Assembly: GCA_946122785.1 (NCBI GenBank)
Contig: CAMGYJ010000006.1
Span: 1,364,001 to 1,428,000, forward strand
Source of the DNA: Linum tenue
Taxonomy: Eukaryota > Streptophyta > Magnoliopsida > Malpighiales > Linaceae
Reading direction: 5' to 3'
DNA length: 64,000 nucleotides
Positions within the stretch are counted from its first letter, which is position 1. Every line of letters begins with the position of its first letter. A model generated the notes under the pieces. The model was not told the origin of the DNA, ran no database searches, and saw nothing but the letters and a program-made list of their open reading frames with translations. Positions 1 to 10,770 of this stretch are shown here, piece after piece. The position numbers and the translations under genes were made by a program.

Positions 1-36
1 ATGTTCATTCCTAAGCTAAGCATAAAGCGCACGAAC

Positions 37-762
37 CTGAACAGCTGAGATACTTATGGCACCATCAATAGTTCCAGGCCTAAATGGCAAGCCCTGCCAT
101 TTCATAAAACCACTCGGCATTAAAGAACAAGTTCATGCTAATAACACTATGTATAGAGCTTTGGATTGACCAAAGGGCATACCTGACCCATGTCGTGCAG
201 CATAAGATCTCCTTCAACCTCTCGCTCCACTGCAATGTCTACAGTTGAGACAAAGATTCAAACTTTTCTGTATATAAAAGCATAATACATCCATAATCAG
301 GCGAATCAAGAAGACAAGCAACACATACCAAGCATAGATGGCGAAATGTCCAGACCAATCCATTGATGGCCGTTCTCAGTTAACGTCTCCCCACTAAGCC
401 CTGAACCACAACCTGCACAAACAAAAAGGCCAAAGCTTTCAGAACTTCCATGAGCATGCTGTAAGTTCCAATTAAGAAGTAATCAAATTCAATAGCGGAA
501 AAACCCGGATACCAATATCGAGAAGCAATCTGGGAACATCGTCATCAGGCAAAGCTAGAAGCTCCAGCGCTCTCTCTGACAGCTTCGACTGTTTTTGGAA
601 GGCAGAATCAGATAGCAGAGAATGTCAAAGGAAGCTCATAGAAACCCTAGAGCTAAATTCTACCTGGATGTTGATGATACGCGAGGAGGAGGTATATTTA
701 CGAGCTTCGGCGTCATTGTAGAATATTTCAGGCGGGGCGAGATTCTCCGGTCGACTTGCCAT
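37..762 (-). CDS. RID2: 18S rRNA (guanine-N7)-methyltransferase, RID2/BUD23 type (5' part of gene)
   Basis: Five N-terminal exons can be read on the minus strand: 762-664, 588-513, 412-329, 238-183 and 93-37. All have GT-AG borders and continuous phase; the rest of the gene lies beyond the left edge. The start is the ATG at 762, because the protein then opens [15 protein letters not shown], the conserved BUD23 N-terminus. The visible 124 residues include the SAM-binding motif I ([16 protein letters not shown]), the acidic motif following strand 2 (WIGLDIS) and the [10 protein letters not shown] strand. The family is known to methylate the N7 of a guanine in 18S rRNA and to act in nucleolar/nuclear small-subunit maturation; Arabidopsis RID2 is needed for cell proliferation. 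The opposite-strand gene begins within about 400-600 bp of this start codon, so the two may share a promoter region. Confidence 0.92.
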
Positions 763-1161
763 GTTGAAAACCAGGGCGGTCGCGGGTTGTTGATGGAGGG
801 ACTGGAGATAAGCTGAGAGCAGAGATTGGGAGTAAGACGGCGGCAGTCGGAGTAATGGAGGGAGATTCGGAAATCGGCGGCAACCGATTCTAAACCCTCT
901 GCGTTTGCGGAAAAACAATATAAACCCTAGACGCTGAGGCTTGCGGAATGTTACTTATGGGCCCTCGTATTTTCTCATTTTAGTTAATTACGTCCCTCCA
1001 GTCCATGATTCCGAAACAAATTTTAAGGTCCTACCAAATAATAATTTACAACCTACGGATATATGTCAGATTTAGTCAATCAAATGTATTCGCTTATAAT
1101 AAAATTAATTAAAAAATCATATGTACATGATTAATGGTTTGATGTCACTAGCTCCATTTGA
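763..1161. other. Intergenic gap between divergent RID2 and DUF632 genes
   Basis: This 400-bp stretch holds the RID2 5' leader (763 to about 930) and then AT-rich sequence with in-frame stops in all frames near 1130-1160. I looked specifically for the N-terminal DUF630 exon of the plus-strand gene (a start resembling MGC-x-x-SK) and did not see one. It is a plausible bidirectional promoter, but I cannot point to a convincing TATA box. Confidence 0.5.
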
Positions 1162-3113
1162 CACTCTGAGCATGAAGTTGATGATAGTAGAGAACAACAG
1201 CAACAACAACGACAACACCAAGCCCCTGCTGCTGATGATCAGTTCCTTACTGCCGCTCCTTCTCTTCCTCGGGTTAAGCACAATGCGTACCCCAAGGAAG
1301 AAGTGCTCGTCGAAGATGTTGACGAAGATGAAGATGATGGCAAAGATGATATGTGTTTTGGAGGTGACTGCGAAGATGAGATTGTGATGAAGGGATCTTC
1401 TCTGCAGCAGCCAAAAACTAGTGCTACAAAGATTGAGGCGTCTCAAAATCAGAACTCGAGACGAGTCCAGCCACGTAATAGAAAAACTTTGACTGTTGAT
1501 AGTGGTAGTAAAGAAGCCGAGTCGCCAGGTTTTACAGCCTATGTTAACAGAAGACCAACAAGCATGGCAGAAGTTGTCAAGGATCTTGAAGATCAGTTCA
1601 CAAGGATCTGTGATTCAGCTAAGGTGGTTTCGGGTTTGTTGGAGTCTAGCAGAGCTCAGTATTCCATCTCATCCACCTCAAAAGATCTCGCAGGTAAACG
1701 AAGCCTGTAACGGTCACTTCTGTTAGAATTGTGGCTCGTAGTAGCAACTTCTTAGTAGCAATGCTCTTGTTTTGTTTTCATTTTTGCCTTTTCCTCACAA
1801 TGCAGCACTGAAAATGCTGAATCCAGTCGCACTAATCCGATCAGCTTCGTTTCGTTCATCGTCATCGAGATTCATGGCCAACTCTTCATCCTCCGGAGAG
1901 TTTGAACCCGAGGAAAGCTGCAGTAGTGACATGTCAGATGAATCCTCTGCGATCTCAGGTGGCCACCAGTCTACGTTGAACAGGTTATACGCCTGGGAGA
2001 AGAAGCTGTTTGACGAAGTCAAGGTAAAGTTTATGAATTTACTGAACAATTCTGTTTCAGGAGAAAGCTGACAGTTTATTGCTACATCAATATCTGCTTG
2101 CAGTCAGGAGAAAGGATTCAGATAGCGTACGAGAAGAAATGCATGCAGCTAACGAACCAAGATGTTAAAGGAGAGGATCCGTTTGTGTTGGACAAGAAGA
2201 GGGCAGCCATTAGAGATTTGGATACACAGATTAAGGTTTCGATTCACTCGGTGGAAGTCATATCGAAGAGGATAGAGACTCTGCGGGATGAAGAGTTGCA
2301 GCCTCAGCTTTTGGAACTAGCACAAGGGTAATGTATTCATTCCATTCCCAATTAGCTTGTGTGTCACTTATTAAAATGCAGGTTACCTAAAAACATTCCA
2401 ATGCAAAATACAGGTTAGCAACGATGTGGAAGGTGATGGCAGAGTGCCACCACTCACAAAAACAAACACTCGACACGGCCAAGCTCTTAGTAGCATCAGC
2501 ACCGTCAAAGCTCGAAGTGAGAAGGCGGGCTTCCATCTCCATGACCGACCCTCAACGCCTGTCCCGATCAGCCGCGGCCATGGAAACAGAGCTCCGAAAC
2601 TGGAGATCATCTTTCCAGACATGGATCGCCTCTCAGCGATCCTACATCCAGTCCCTCGCCGGCTGGCTCCTCCGGTGCGTTCGTCTCGACCCTGCCGAAA
2701 TATCGAAGCTACCCTTCTCCCCGCGCCGATCAAGCAGCACTGCTTCTTTCCCGTTGTTCGGACTCTGCATTGTGTGGTCCAAGTTCCTGGATGCCGTGCA
2801 GGAGAAGGCAGTGCTCGACGGGATGGAGACCGCCGCGGATTGGATGGGTTCGATTCGCCATATGCAGGTGCTGAGAGACGATTCGAGGAGATATGATAAC
2901 AATGGAGGAATGGAGATGGTGGAAGAAGTGATGACAGTGGAGAAGATGGCTGAGATCGGTATGAGGGTGCTCTGTGCAGGGATGTCGATTACTATCAGCT
3001 CGTTGACTGAGTTTGGGAATGGTGCGGCTGAAGGGTATGCTCAGCTTTTCAAGCAATGGGAGAATGGGGAAGAATTCCCGCCGGCTGCTCGGCTCCGGGA
3101 GAAGAAGATTTAA
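1162..3113 (+). CDS. DUF632-domain protein (REL2/NRG2-like family), lacking a visible DUF630 N-terminus
   Basis: Four exons fit: open from 1162 to 1693, then 1806-2023, 2104-2327 and 2414-3113 (TAA), all GT-AG and in phase. The first in-frame ATG is at 1351; upstream of it the frame is open back to a TGA at 1159 and encodes an acidic, Gln-rich linker. Family features are clear: the segment before the domain (RPTSMAEVVKDLEDQF), the DUF632 opening (LNRLYAWEKKLFDEVK), the long helical middle (LDTQIKVSIHSVEVISKRI), MWKVMAECHHSQ, and the C-terminal WENGEEFPPAARLREKK. Such proteins are plant-specific and largely helical; members include rice REL2 and the Arabidopsis nitrate regulator NRG2. Known members begin with a myristoylatable DUF630 segment of about 60 residues, which is not present here. 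The gene is therefore 5'-truncated, has an unrecognised remote first exon, or is becoming a pseudogene; the remaining exons carry no stop. Confidence 0.8.
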
Positions 3114-4378
3114 GCTTTGTAGAGGAAAGGAATGCAATTTGTGAGCTATGTGATGATGGGTAGTTTTTCCTTCATTTACTTTTTTTTTTTCTAGAGTAGG
3201 TGGTTTAATAACCCAAAATTTTTGTAAGAATAGAGCTTTTTGCCTATGATCAAATTGTTGGAATGTGAGTAAATAAAAGTAAATTGAAGATTAATCGAAT
3301 CAAATTGTATTCTACTCTAATCCAATTCGAATTCAGTTCATTTACGTTTTTTTAATGTAATAAAATTAAATGTGCAATATCTTGTTTGAATATGTTAATT
3401 CAATAAGATTAATGTACCGAACTAAATCATCTCTTATGAATTTAGAACAGTTGAGACCATAATTGGTAATGGTAATAGTCTTAGGCTTCAATCATTATAA
3501 AGCTCCAATTTTGGCACTGTCAATCCATCATTAGGAAGTGCAGGTGTTCAACCAATTGAACTTAATTGATTGTCTTCCACTTACCAATGATCACACAAAA
3601 GTTTCGATTTTATCAGATTTTTTTTAAATGTGATAAAAATGAATAAATTATACTAAACCAATAAGACAAATGTGTTATATCTTATTCGAATATGTTAATT
3701 CAATAATGTTATGTATTGTCCTAAGCTTCTACTTTGGCACTACCACTCCATCATTAGAAAGTAAAGGTATTCAACCAATTAAACTTAGCTCAATTGCATT
3801 GTCTTCCACTTACCAATGATCACACAAAAATTTGAAGGCTGGCCCTTGGTTCATAGATAAGGGCATCCATCGCCACTAGCGAAATGGCCCTGCGAATTTG
3901 GCCACCTATAAAAAACAAATTATACACTATACAGTCACCATAAGCTGCTATATTTTGCCACAGCAAAACTATGCATGAAGCAACTACAGGGTAGTAATTC
4001 AAACACGTTAATGATCTAGTGGCCATAGAAGCTGCAACAATTTGCACCATAGTCTTGTCTTTTTTGAGCTTTCACTTTCAAAGCATGAAATAAGGCTGAG
4101 AAAGAAGGCTTAAAGCTCCACAGAACATTGATGTGAACTATTGCCAAGTGAAGCATGCACTAGTTGAATCCCAATCACTAAGCATCTTATTAACTCGGTG
4201 TCTGTCTAAACAAAATGGAAGAACATACTCCAGAAACTGTTAGCAACTATGATCTCTGAAGATTGAAAGTGATATCAAAGAGGTAGAAAGAAATGATTAT
4301 GACTAAATCAAAATCTAATGAGACGACGAAACAGGGTGATGAAATTGTTTATACAAGGAACCAGGTTTTACTCGTAAC
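3114..4378. other. Intergenic region between DUF632 and METAXIN genes (convergent 3' ends)
   Basis: This region holds the DUF632 3' end (a T-rich run near 3180), then AT-rich sequence containing an imperfect direct duplication (annotated separately), then about 500 bp with no recognised element. No coding signal is supportable. Confidence 0.6.
3354..3835. repeat. Imperfect direct duplication of about 230-300 bp
   Basis: Two diverged copies lie in tandem. Copy 1 (about 3354-3605) and copy 2 (about 3640-3835) share GAATATGTTAATTCAATA (3388 and 3688), the block CCATCATTAG...TTCAACCAATT, and CTTCCACTTACCAATGATCA (3574 and 3803). The offset falls from 300 bp at the left to about 230 bp at the right, so copy 1 carries roughly 70 bp that copy 2 lacks. 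It is noncoding. Confidence 0.7.
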
Positions 4379-6535
4379 TTAATCCTCATCATCTTCATCA
4401 AGGTCTGCTTTGGATGAACTGCCTAAGAGAGACAAAAACAGTAGAACTGCAACAAGCTGTGCACCGATGAAGTACTTGGCCTTCCGTTGGAAACTCTTCT
4501 CCTCTTCCGTCTTCTCCCTCTTAGGTTTCCTCTTGGGTTTCGAACCTGATAGTGATTCCATTAATCTTAAGAATTACGGTGAAAGTGAGTTCTCGGTTTA
4601 AACTATATTTGCAGAATTCCAGGATTAAGCTTCAGGATGTAAAATGGAATCGGTTGGAAAGGGAGAAAATTGAAGAAAGTTAAGTGAGGGTGGTTGAGAT
4701 TATCCTACTTGAACTTGCTTGAGCTGCTGATGGTGGTGGCTGGAAATTTGAAGCAGAAGCACTTGATTGACCAGAAGTCAGGAAATCGTTCTTGTGTCTT
4801 TCAGCATATCTTACGAGATTTCCATGCTCTAAGAGAGCAGCCCGGATAACTGAGTCTTCCTAGAGCACATAATAACATAAAGAAAATCAGAATTCATTAC
4901 GGTATATAGCACCAAATGTCTAAATTACACATTGAACTTCTACCAGAAGAAATTACAGATCTGGCAAGAAATAAAACTAGGTAATGCATGAGCAAGAGGT
5001 TTAGATAGCACTACAAACTATCACACGATTTCACTCAAAGCACAAAAAAAAACACACATGTACGCTAACAGCCACTTAGACATTAAACAGCAAATTTTAA
5101 CTAGCTAATCATGTAGAGGCAGTCCAAAGCTATATGTCGATTCTCGCAGTAAGTTAATGATTAGCCACAGCACAAAACAGGGAACATAACTGTGGACAAT
5201 CAGTTGCAAGACTAGAAGAGTGCTAAAATGACTCACGGGTAAAGCTTTAAGAGTGAAAAGCACATGCCCGACAAGGTCTGCGTCCAAGCTTGTTGGCCTG
5301 CATGGATGGAATAACTTGTTTTTTGACATAGTGTTTGCAGAAGCTATAGTGGATACTATCACAGCCATTCTCTCGCTCAGAACATACTGAAGAATAATGT
5401 GACATTATCTCTCCATATGTCAATGAAGTGTCGTCATAAAGACTGCTGAGCTATAACAAATCAATTTAGAAAACTGGAATCAGGAAAAAGTATCACCTGT
5501 TCTCAAAGAGAAAATCTTGTTCCCCCAACATTGTAGACAAAGCTCTGTACGCAGCTTTTGCTCGATCATAAATCTGGCCACAAGCAAAAAATATCATAAC
5601 AGAAACTATTAACCATAAGCACACAAAATAAAAATAAAAAATTGCACAAATACCAGTGAATGATAGAAATGTTTACCTCTTCTTCCTTCTTCTCGGCATT
5701 TTGTTTACTTATATTAAATCGCTGCTTAACATCGTAAACTTGTTTAACAAAAAGAACCTTCCCTATCACCCAAGGAAGATCCGAATAATAAATCTGCTTG
5801 GCAGAATTTTCACCAGATCCTAGCCAGAGCTCATACGTGATTGCATCAGCGAGCCATGAACTCATCATTGCTTTCATTGATACCCATTCTGGCAACGAAC
5901 TGAATTCGGAATCCAAATCAACAACTCCATCTTGCTTCAATTGTTGTATAACCCCGCCCTTTTCATTGTTGTAAGCCACATAAGTTCCACCCTCAACGTA
6001 AGGAATTTGATCTATAGCATTGGAAAGGTAAACCAGCATCAGTCCATCGATATAGCCAATCATGCATCCTTAAGATTGTATCTAACTGATTGAACAGCTT
6101 CTAGTTCTCCATATCGCACAACTTGGATGGCATAGAGCTAAAAAGCAACCAACTTTATGTTCGACAGTGGTTACTCTAAACTACCAAACAAATCGAAGTG
6201 AAGAAATCATGCACCTCGCTATCAAAATTTCTACAAACACAGTCCAAAAATAAAAACTTTACTAACTCAAGTTCCTAATTCGTATCTCATTGTACCGATT
6301 CTCGTCCAACAAACGAAATCGAACTCCTCCCAAAAGCCAAAACGGAGAAGATTACAGAGAAGCTCATCATGCGTGTACCTGAATCCGGGTAAGCGGAATT
6401 GATCTCCAGATTGAAAGGGCAACGAGCGAACTTGAGGTAGATGTAAACGGGCAAGCAAACTGGGCAAGCAGTTGGGAGGCCGAAATAGGGTTTTCGAGCG
6501 ACGAGGGTCCAGTCTCCATCGCGCGATTCTTCCAT
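4379..6535 (-). CDS. MTX1: Mitochondrial outer-membrane import protein METAXIN
   Basis: Six exons on the minus strand: 6535-6379, 6011-5677, 5573-5497, 5297-5237, 4859-4709 and 4545-4379. Phases close exactly to a 315-residue protein with a TAA stop at 4379-4381, the length expected for plant METAXIN. The start context gives TLVARKPYFGLPTACP, the conserved N-terminal strand of the GST-like fold. Further matches are YVAYNNEKGGVIQQLK, YYSDLPWVIGKVLF, a Tyr-Arg-Ala helix, and PTSLDADLVGHVLFTLKALP. The C-terminus has a basic stretch, one transmembrane segment (FIGAQLVAVLLFLSLLG) and an acidic tail (DLDEDDED), consistent with a tail-anchored outer-membrane protein. In Arabidopsis METAXIN supports import of precursor proteins and beta-barrel biogenesis with the SAM complex. 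The last exon taken alone looks like a free 60-residue ORF; the splice join (A|GT, Ser) shows that it belongs here. Confidence 0.93.
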
Positions 6536-7892
6536 CTCTGAGTTCTCTAACTACAGTGGGTTAATCTGTAGGAACGAGAGAACAAACTGCTGGAAGGATC
6601 GAAAGTTGAGGGTCTTTGACGGTAAGTTAGGGATGTTGAGGCAGCGACGACGACGACGATGCTCGGAGCTGTTTTGTGGCGCGATTTTTGGTTTACCGGC
6701 GGCGTTGAAGCGGCAAGAAGGACGAAGGCTTTCTAGTTCCAGTGGGTCAAAGTATTTTAAGTCATGTGACTAGGCCCAATTTTCCAATTACGGGTCGGGT
6801 TTTGATAGACCAATGGGTTTGATCATTGATGTACTTGGAGAGTAATGAGTATTATGATATGATAAAAAAAATTACTGAATTTTTACAAATGATAAAAAAA
6901 TGATAAAAAAATTTACTGAATTTTAAGTTTACTCTGTCTCTTAACTACGCGTGGTTGGATGTTTAACTCTAGTTAATGATAATAAACTAGGTGACATAAC
7001 ACATGACAAGGTAATTAGTTATTGATAATGCGTAGAAGATAACATCCGAACCTCCATGAATACAACTAGTATTGAGCCAACCAACCTCTACTTTGAGACA
7101 AGAAAGTAATGGCTCGATGAATACACAACGGACCAGGTGACAATGGATTGGATCGCCACACCCACAGATATAAAAGCTTGTTTCCTATCATTTTGCTACC
7201 TAAATCGACCTCCATACACCCATTTAATCAACTAATTGGAAATACTTGGAAGGTAGTGATATCAAATGTAGTATTGCTACTTTTTGAATAGTAGCAATTT
7301 CGAAAGCATTGTTCAGTCCTATCGCCCGAAATTCAAGTCAATAATTGATAAATGATAATGATTTAGAGTAATTTATTACCACGTAACATCTGTATAGATC
7401 ACAATAGCTAGGGAATAATAAAAGCTTCAAGCTCTCAATAACTCAGCAAGACATGACATAAAAATATTTTGTTTCAAGTTCTATGAGTAAGACGAAACCA
7501 TATTCTTGTGAGTAGAGTGAAGAACCAGATAACATAAATTATGTGTAGAGTGCACTAACTAATGAACAAAACATATGTGAAAGTTCGGATGTTCTCTTGA
7601 TTCTCTTGGGCAAGATAACGACCATGCGTACATGTGGTTGGATATGTGCCTAACATTCGCAAGAACAAGCAAATGACTAATGTTCTTTTTAGGATGCTTT
7701 GCTCCACTTTCTTTTCATAGGATATGAATTTGGTACTAGCTAGATGCTACCATGTAAACTTGAAAAGAATGAACTTCAAGAAAAGGGTAGGTAGCTAGGG
7801 TGCAATTGACACATTGCTAGTACAAAAAATAAAGGTGATCATAAAGTACTAATGAGAGAAGATCGATTAGTACAACGTTGTAACCTTGATAT
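6536..7892. other. METAXIN upstream region and intergenic DNA
   Basis: 6536-6770 is the likely 5' leader and promoter of METAXIN. The remaining 1.1 kb is AT-rich, with short runs such as a repeated GATAAAAAAA near 6860-6910. I see no gene or recognisable element in it. Confidence 0.55.
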
Positions 7893-7938
7893 ATCGTCGA
7901 ATTTAACCACGGTCACTTAATTTTGATGTTCAACGAAC

Positions 7939-10770
7939 TTTTTTTTTTTTTTTGCCTTAGATAGATATTCAATAGATAGGGAATTACAGAGAGTTGAACA
8001 ATAAAAAACGGTAATCAGCCAAATGCCGATCCACCGATGCAAGAGCCTGTTTCGCCACGCAATGGGCAGCCCTGTTAGTTCTACGAGGAGAAAAAACAAA
8101 ACTAATAACTGAGAACGAGGACTTCATCAACCGCACTTCCTCCAGGATCGCTCCGCCTCGGCCATGTTGAACATCATTCTCCATAGCACGACGAATCACC
8201 AGTTGGGAATCACCACAAAAACAGACAGAGTACACACCACGAGTTAAGCACCAATCCATTGCATCACGTAAAGCTAGCAATTCCATCAGAAATGCATCCG
8301 ATATACCTTCATAGTACTTGCCGAGTGCACAAACTAGGGAGTTGGATGTCGAAAAACCAACAAATCCAATGCTTCCCCCGACGTCCTGCTTAGTGGCACC
8401 ATCAAATCGTATAAGCAGCCCACCTGGAGGAGGGGAAGGGGACTCAGCCCGCTGTGGTGCTCGACCCGGTGGAGGGGGGGCTCGGTTGGCCGCTGAAGTG
8501 GCTGCCACCCATTCATCTCTCTGCTGGGCGAACTGTCTGTGAAGCGGAGCAGGTAGGTATTGGATATGATCGTAGCAGGCCCAGCATCGTCCCTTCCAAA
8601 GTCGCCATGTGAGGAACACCAGTTCGGCCAGCTCGACCTTGTGTAGCTGCAAACCAAAGAAAAGATGAGCCCAAGCCAAATCAGGAGGCATGTGTGCAAT
8701 TACCAGCCGAACGGATTCTTTCCCAGCTAATCTCCAAACTTCCCGAGCTATCCTGCAGTCAAACAAACAGTGTGAAATGGATTCATTAGCCTCCGAGCAC
8801 ACAGGGCAAACACTAGTTGGGCTCAAAGATCGGTTCTGCAAAATTTCCAGGCACGGTAGGAATCCTCTCACGACCCGCCAAAGGAAGAACTTCAGCTTAG
8901 GAGGGATGGGTAAACTCCAGAGAGATTTCCAAAACTTGGAGTCTAAGTGCGATGGGAGCGTGTCATACACCTCTGTTCGTTCATCCGAGAGAATGTGATA
9001 ACCTGTCTTCACAGTATAAATTCCTGAGTCAGAATAATGCCAAATAAGTTTATCTGGTTGTGGAGATGCTGGAAGTGGAATAGACAGAATCAATTTGACA
9101 CTAGCACAGGAAAAGTAAGAGCGAATCAGATCAGTGTTCCAAGTGCGGGTAAGCGGGTGAATGAGAGAGGCAACAAAAGGATTAGACAAGGAAACTCCAG
9201 GAAGAAGAGTAGGAGAAGAAGGGGGGGAAGAGGGCAGCCAAGGATCCCCGACAATTCGAATTGCTGTACCACACCCAACCTGCCATCTCAGCCCTTTCTG
9301 TAGAAGAGAACGTCCCTCAATCACTCCTTGCCATGCCCATGAGGGACGAGTACCCGCCGAAGCCGAGAGGAAGTCACAACGCGGATGATAGCGAGCTTTG
9401 TACAGCCGAGCAAGGGTGGAGTTGGGAGCCTGAAGAATCTTCCATGCCTGTTTAGCTAGCATTGCAACATTAAAAAGGTCAAAATCCCGAAAACCAAGAC
9501 CACCACGAAACTTACTCACACACAAGGCAGACCAAGATATCCAATGCATCCCCCGTTCCTTATCCTGTCCAGCCCACCAAAACCTAGAGAGTTGCCCATT
9601 CATTCGCCGACAAGAAGTAGATGGAAGGCGGAACGAAAGCATGGCATAGACTGGTGTTGCAGACCCTACTGCTTTGATGACTACCTCCTTTGCCGCCAAG
9701 GAGAGTGACTTCGATTTCCAGTTGTGGATACGCCGGGAAAGAGCTTCTTCGACAAACCTGAAGGTCTCTACCTTGGATCGCTGAATACGGGCAGGGAGGC
9801 CTAAGTATTTGTCAAGTTCCCCTATAGCATCCACTCCCAAGTGAGCCGCCAAATCCAGTGCTTCCTGATCCGTGACGTTGGCGCTGAAGCAAACTTTGGA
9901 CTTTTGCAGATTAATCTTCTGTCCGCTGGCCGCCTCATACAAGGAAAGAAGTTGCCCAAGTTGTGCGCATTCAGTGGAGGAGGCTCGCAAAAACAGATAA
10001 GTGTCATCAGCAAAAAGTAAATGTGAAGTCAATGGGGCTAGGCGATGGATTTTAAGTCCATGAAGCTGCTTTAATGAAATGGCATTAGCGATCATGGTAG
10101 AGAATGCTTCAGTATAAAGGGCAAACAATAAGGGTGAAAGGGGATCACCTTGTCGAATGCCGCGTTCCGGCCGAAAGTAGCCGTGAGTGTTGCCATTAAG
10201 AATCACTGAGAAAGTTACCGTTGTTACACAAGCTTTAATTAGCTTAATCCAGCTGGAATCAAAACCCAACGATTCCATAACAGCAAAGAGAAACCCCCAC
10301 TCCACTCGATCGTAAGCCTTTTCCATGTCTAGCTTCAATGCCATCCATTTATCCTTCCCTTGTGACTTTGTTTTCAAAAAGTGCATTACTTCTTGAGCAA
10401 TGAGAACATTGTCAGATATATCCCGGCCTTTGACAAATCCGTTCTGTGACTCATTGACCACGGAGGGTAGTACTACACTCAACCTTGTTGTCAAGACCTT
10501 CGAGATTATTTTGTAGAATACTTGACAAAGCCCTATCGGCCTCATTTGCTTCATCAATTCTGCATTTGGGACTTTAGGAATCAAGGTGAGTAAGGTGTGA
10601 TTAAAGTTATGTAACAGTCTACCTGACCTGAAGAAGGAGGATGCAGCGACACAAACCGACTTGCCAACAATGGCCCAATAATGCTGGAAGAAGGCAGCAG
10701 TGAACCCGTCTGAACCGGGTGCCTGGGACGGTCCTATACTGAAATGTCTATCTAATTGGCAATTCAAATC
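7939..10770 (-). mobile_element. 5'-truncated L1-type LINE retrotransposon
   Basis: The element reads on the minus strand. Its 3' end is marked by a 15-bp poly(T) run on the plus strand (7939-7953, the poly(A) tail), preceded by a short 3' UTR. The 5' end falls just before the reverse transcriptase, so ORF1 and the apurinic endonuclease are missing, which is typical of incomplete target-primed reverse transcription. Flanking sequences resemble each other: from about 7894 (TCGAATTTAAC...TTAATTTT) and about 10771 (the same words). They differ only by transitions over about 28 bp, so this may be an aged target-site duplication. The insertion lies between METAXIN and the HMA gene. Confidence 0.88.
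7984..10767 (-). CDS. LINE ORF2 fragment: reverse transcriptase, zf-RVT and RNase H domains
   Basis: This is an uninterrupted frame of 927 codons. In order it has PGSDGF (residues 17-22, RT motif 0), DMEKAYDRVEW (about 147-157, RT motif A), RQGDPLSPLLF (about 205-215), and LLFADDTYLF with the catalytic FADD at 252-255. A zinc-finger-like zf-RVT segment follows (CPVCSEANESISHCLFDC), then a plant-type RNase H (RFDGATKQDVGGSIGF; CGDSQLVIRRA). The listed frame opens at a TTG at the truncation point, so there is no authentic start; the endonuclease half is absent. Lack of stops over 2.8 kb suggests a fairly recent insertion or a recently active source copy. It is a transposon protein remnant, not a host gene. 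Confidence 0.9.
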   Translation of the reverse strand: MNCQLDRHFSIGPSQAPGSDGFTAAFFQHYWAIVGKSVCVAASSFFRSGRLLHNFNHTLLTLIPKVPNAELMKQMRPIGLCQVFYKIISKVLTTRLSVVLPSVVNESQNGFVKGRDISDNVLIAQEVMHFLKTKSQGKDKWMALKLDMEKAYDRVEWGFLFAVMESLGFDSSWIKLIKACVTTVTFSVILNGNTHGYFRPERGIRQGDPLSPLLFALYTEAFSTMIANAISLKQLHGLKIHRLAPLTSHLLFADDTYLFLRASSTECAQLGQLLSLYEAASGQKINLQKSKVCFSANVTDQEALDLAAHLGVDAIGELDKYLGLPARIQRSKVETFRFVEEALSRRIHNWKSKSLSLAAKEVVIKAVGSATPVYAMLSFRLPSTSCRRMNGQLSRFWWAGQDKERGMHWISWSALCVSKFRGGLGFRDFDLFNVAMLAKQAWKILQAPNSTLARLYKARYHPRCDFLSASAGTRPSWAWQGVIEGRSLLQKGLRWQVGCGTAIRIVGDPWLPSSPPSSPTLLPGVSLSNPFVASLIHPLTRTWNTDLIRSYFSCASVKLILSIPLPASPQPDKLIWHYSDSGIYTVKTGYHILSDERTEVYDTLPSHLDSKFWKSLWSLPIPPKLKFFLWRVVRGFLPCLEILQNRSLSPTSVCPVCSEANESISHCLFDCRIAREVWRLAGKESVRLVIAHMPPDLAWAHLFFGLQLHKVELAELVFLTWRLWKGRCWACYDHIQYLPAPLHRQFAQQRDEWVAATSAANRAPPPPGRAPQRAESPSPPPGGLLIRFDGATKQDVGGSIGFVGFSTSNSLVCALGKYYEGISDAFLMELLALRDAMDWCLTRGVYSVCFCGDSQLVIRRAMENDVQHGRGGAILEEVRLMKSSFSVISFVFSPRRTNRAAHCVAKQALASVDRHLADYRFLLFNSL

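Noticed and set aside
4379..4561. An independent 60-residue single-membrane-span protein
   Set aside because: It is the last exon of METAXIN; the splice acceptor inside the frame and phase continuity show this.
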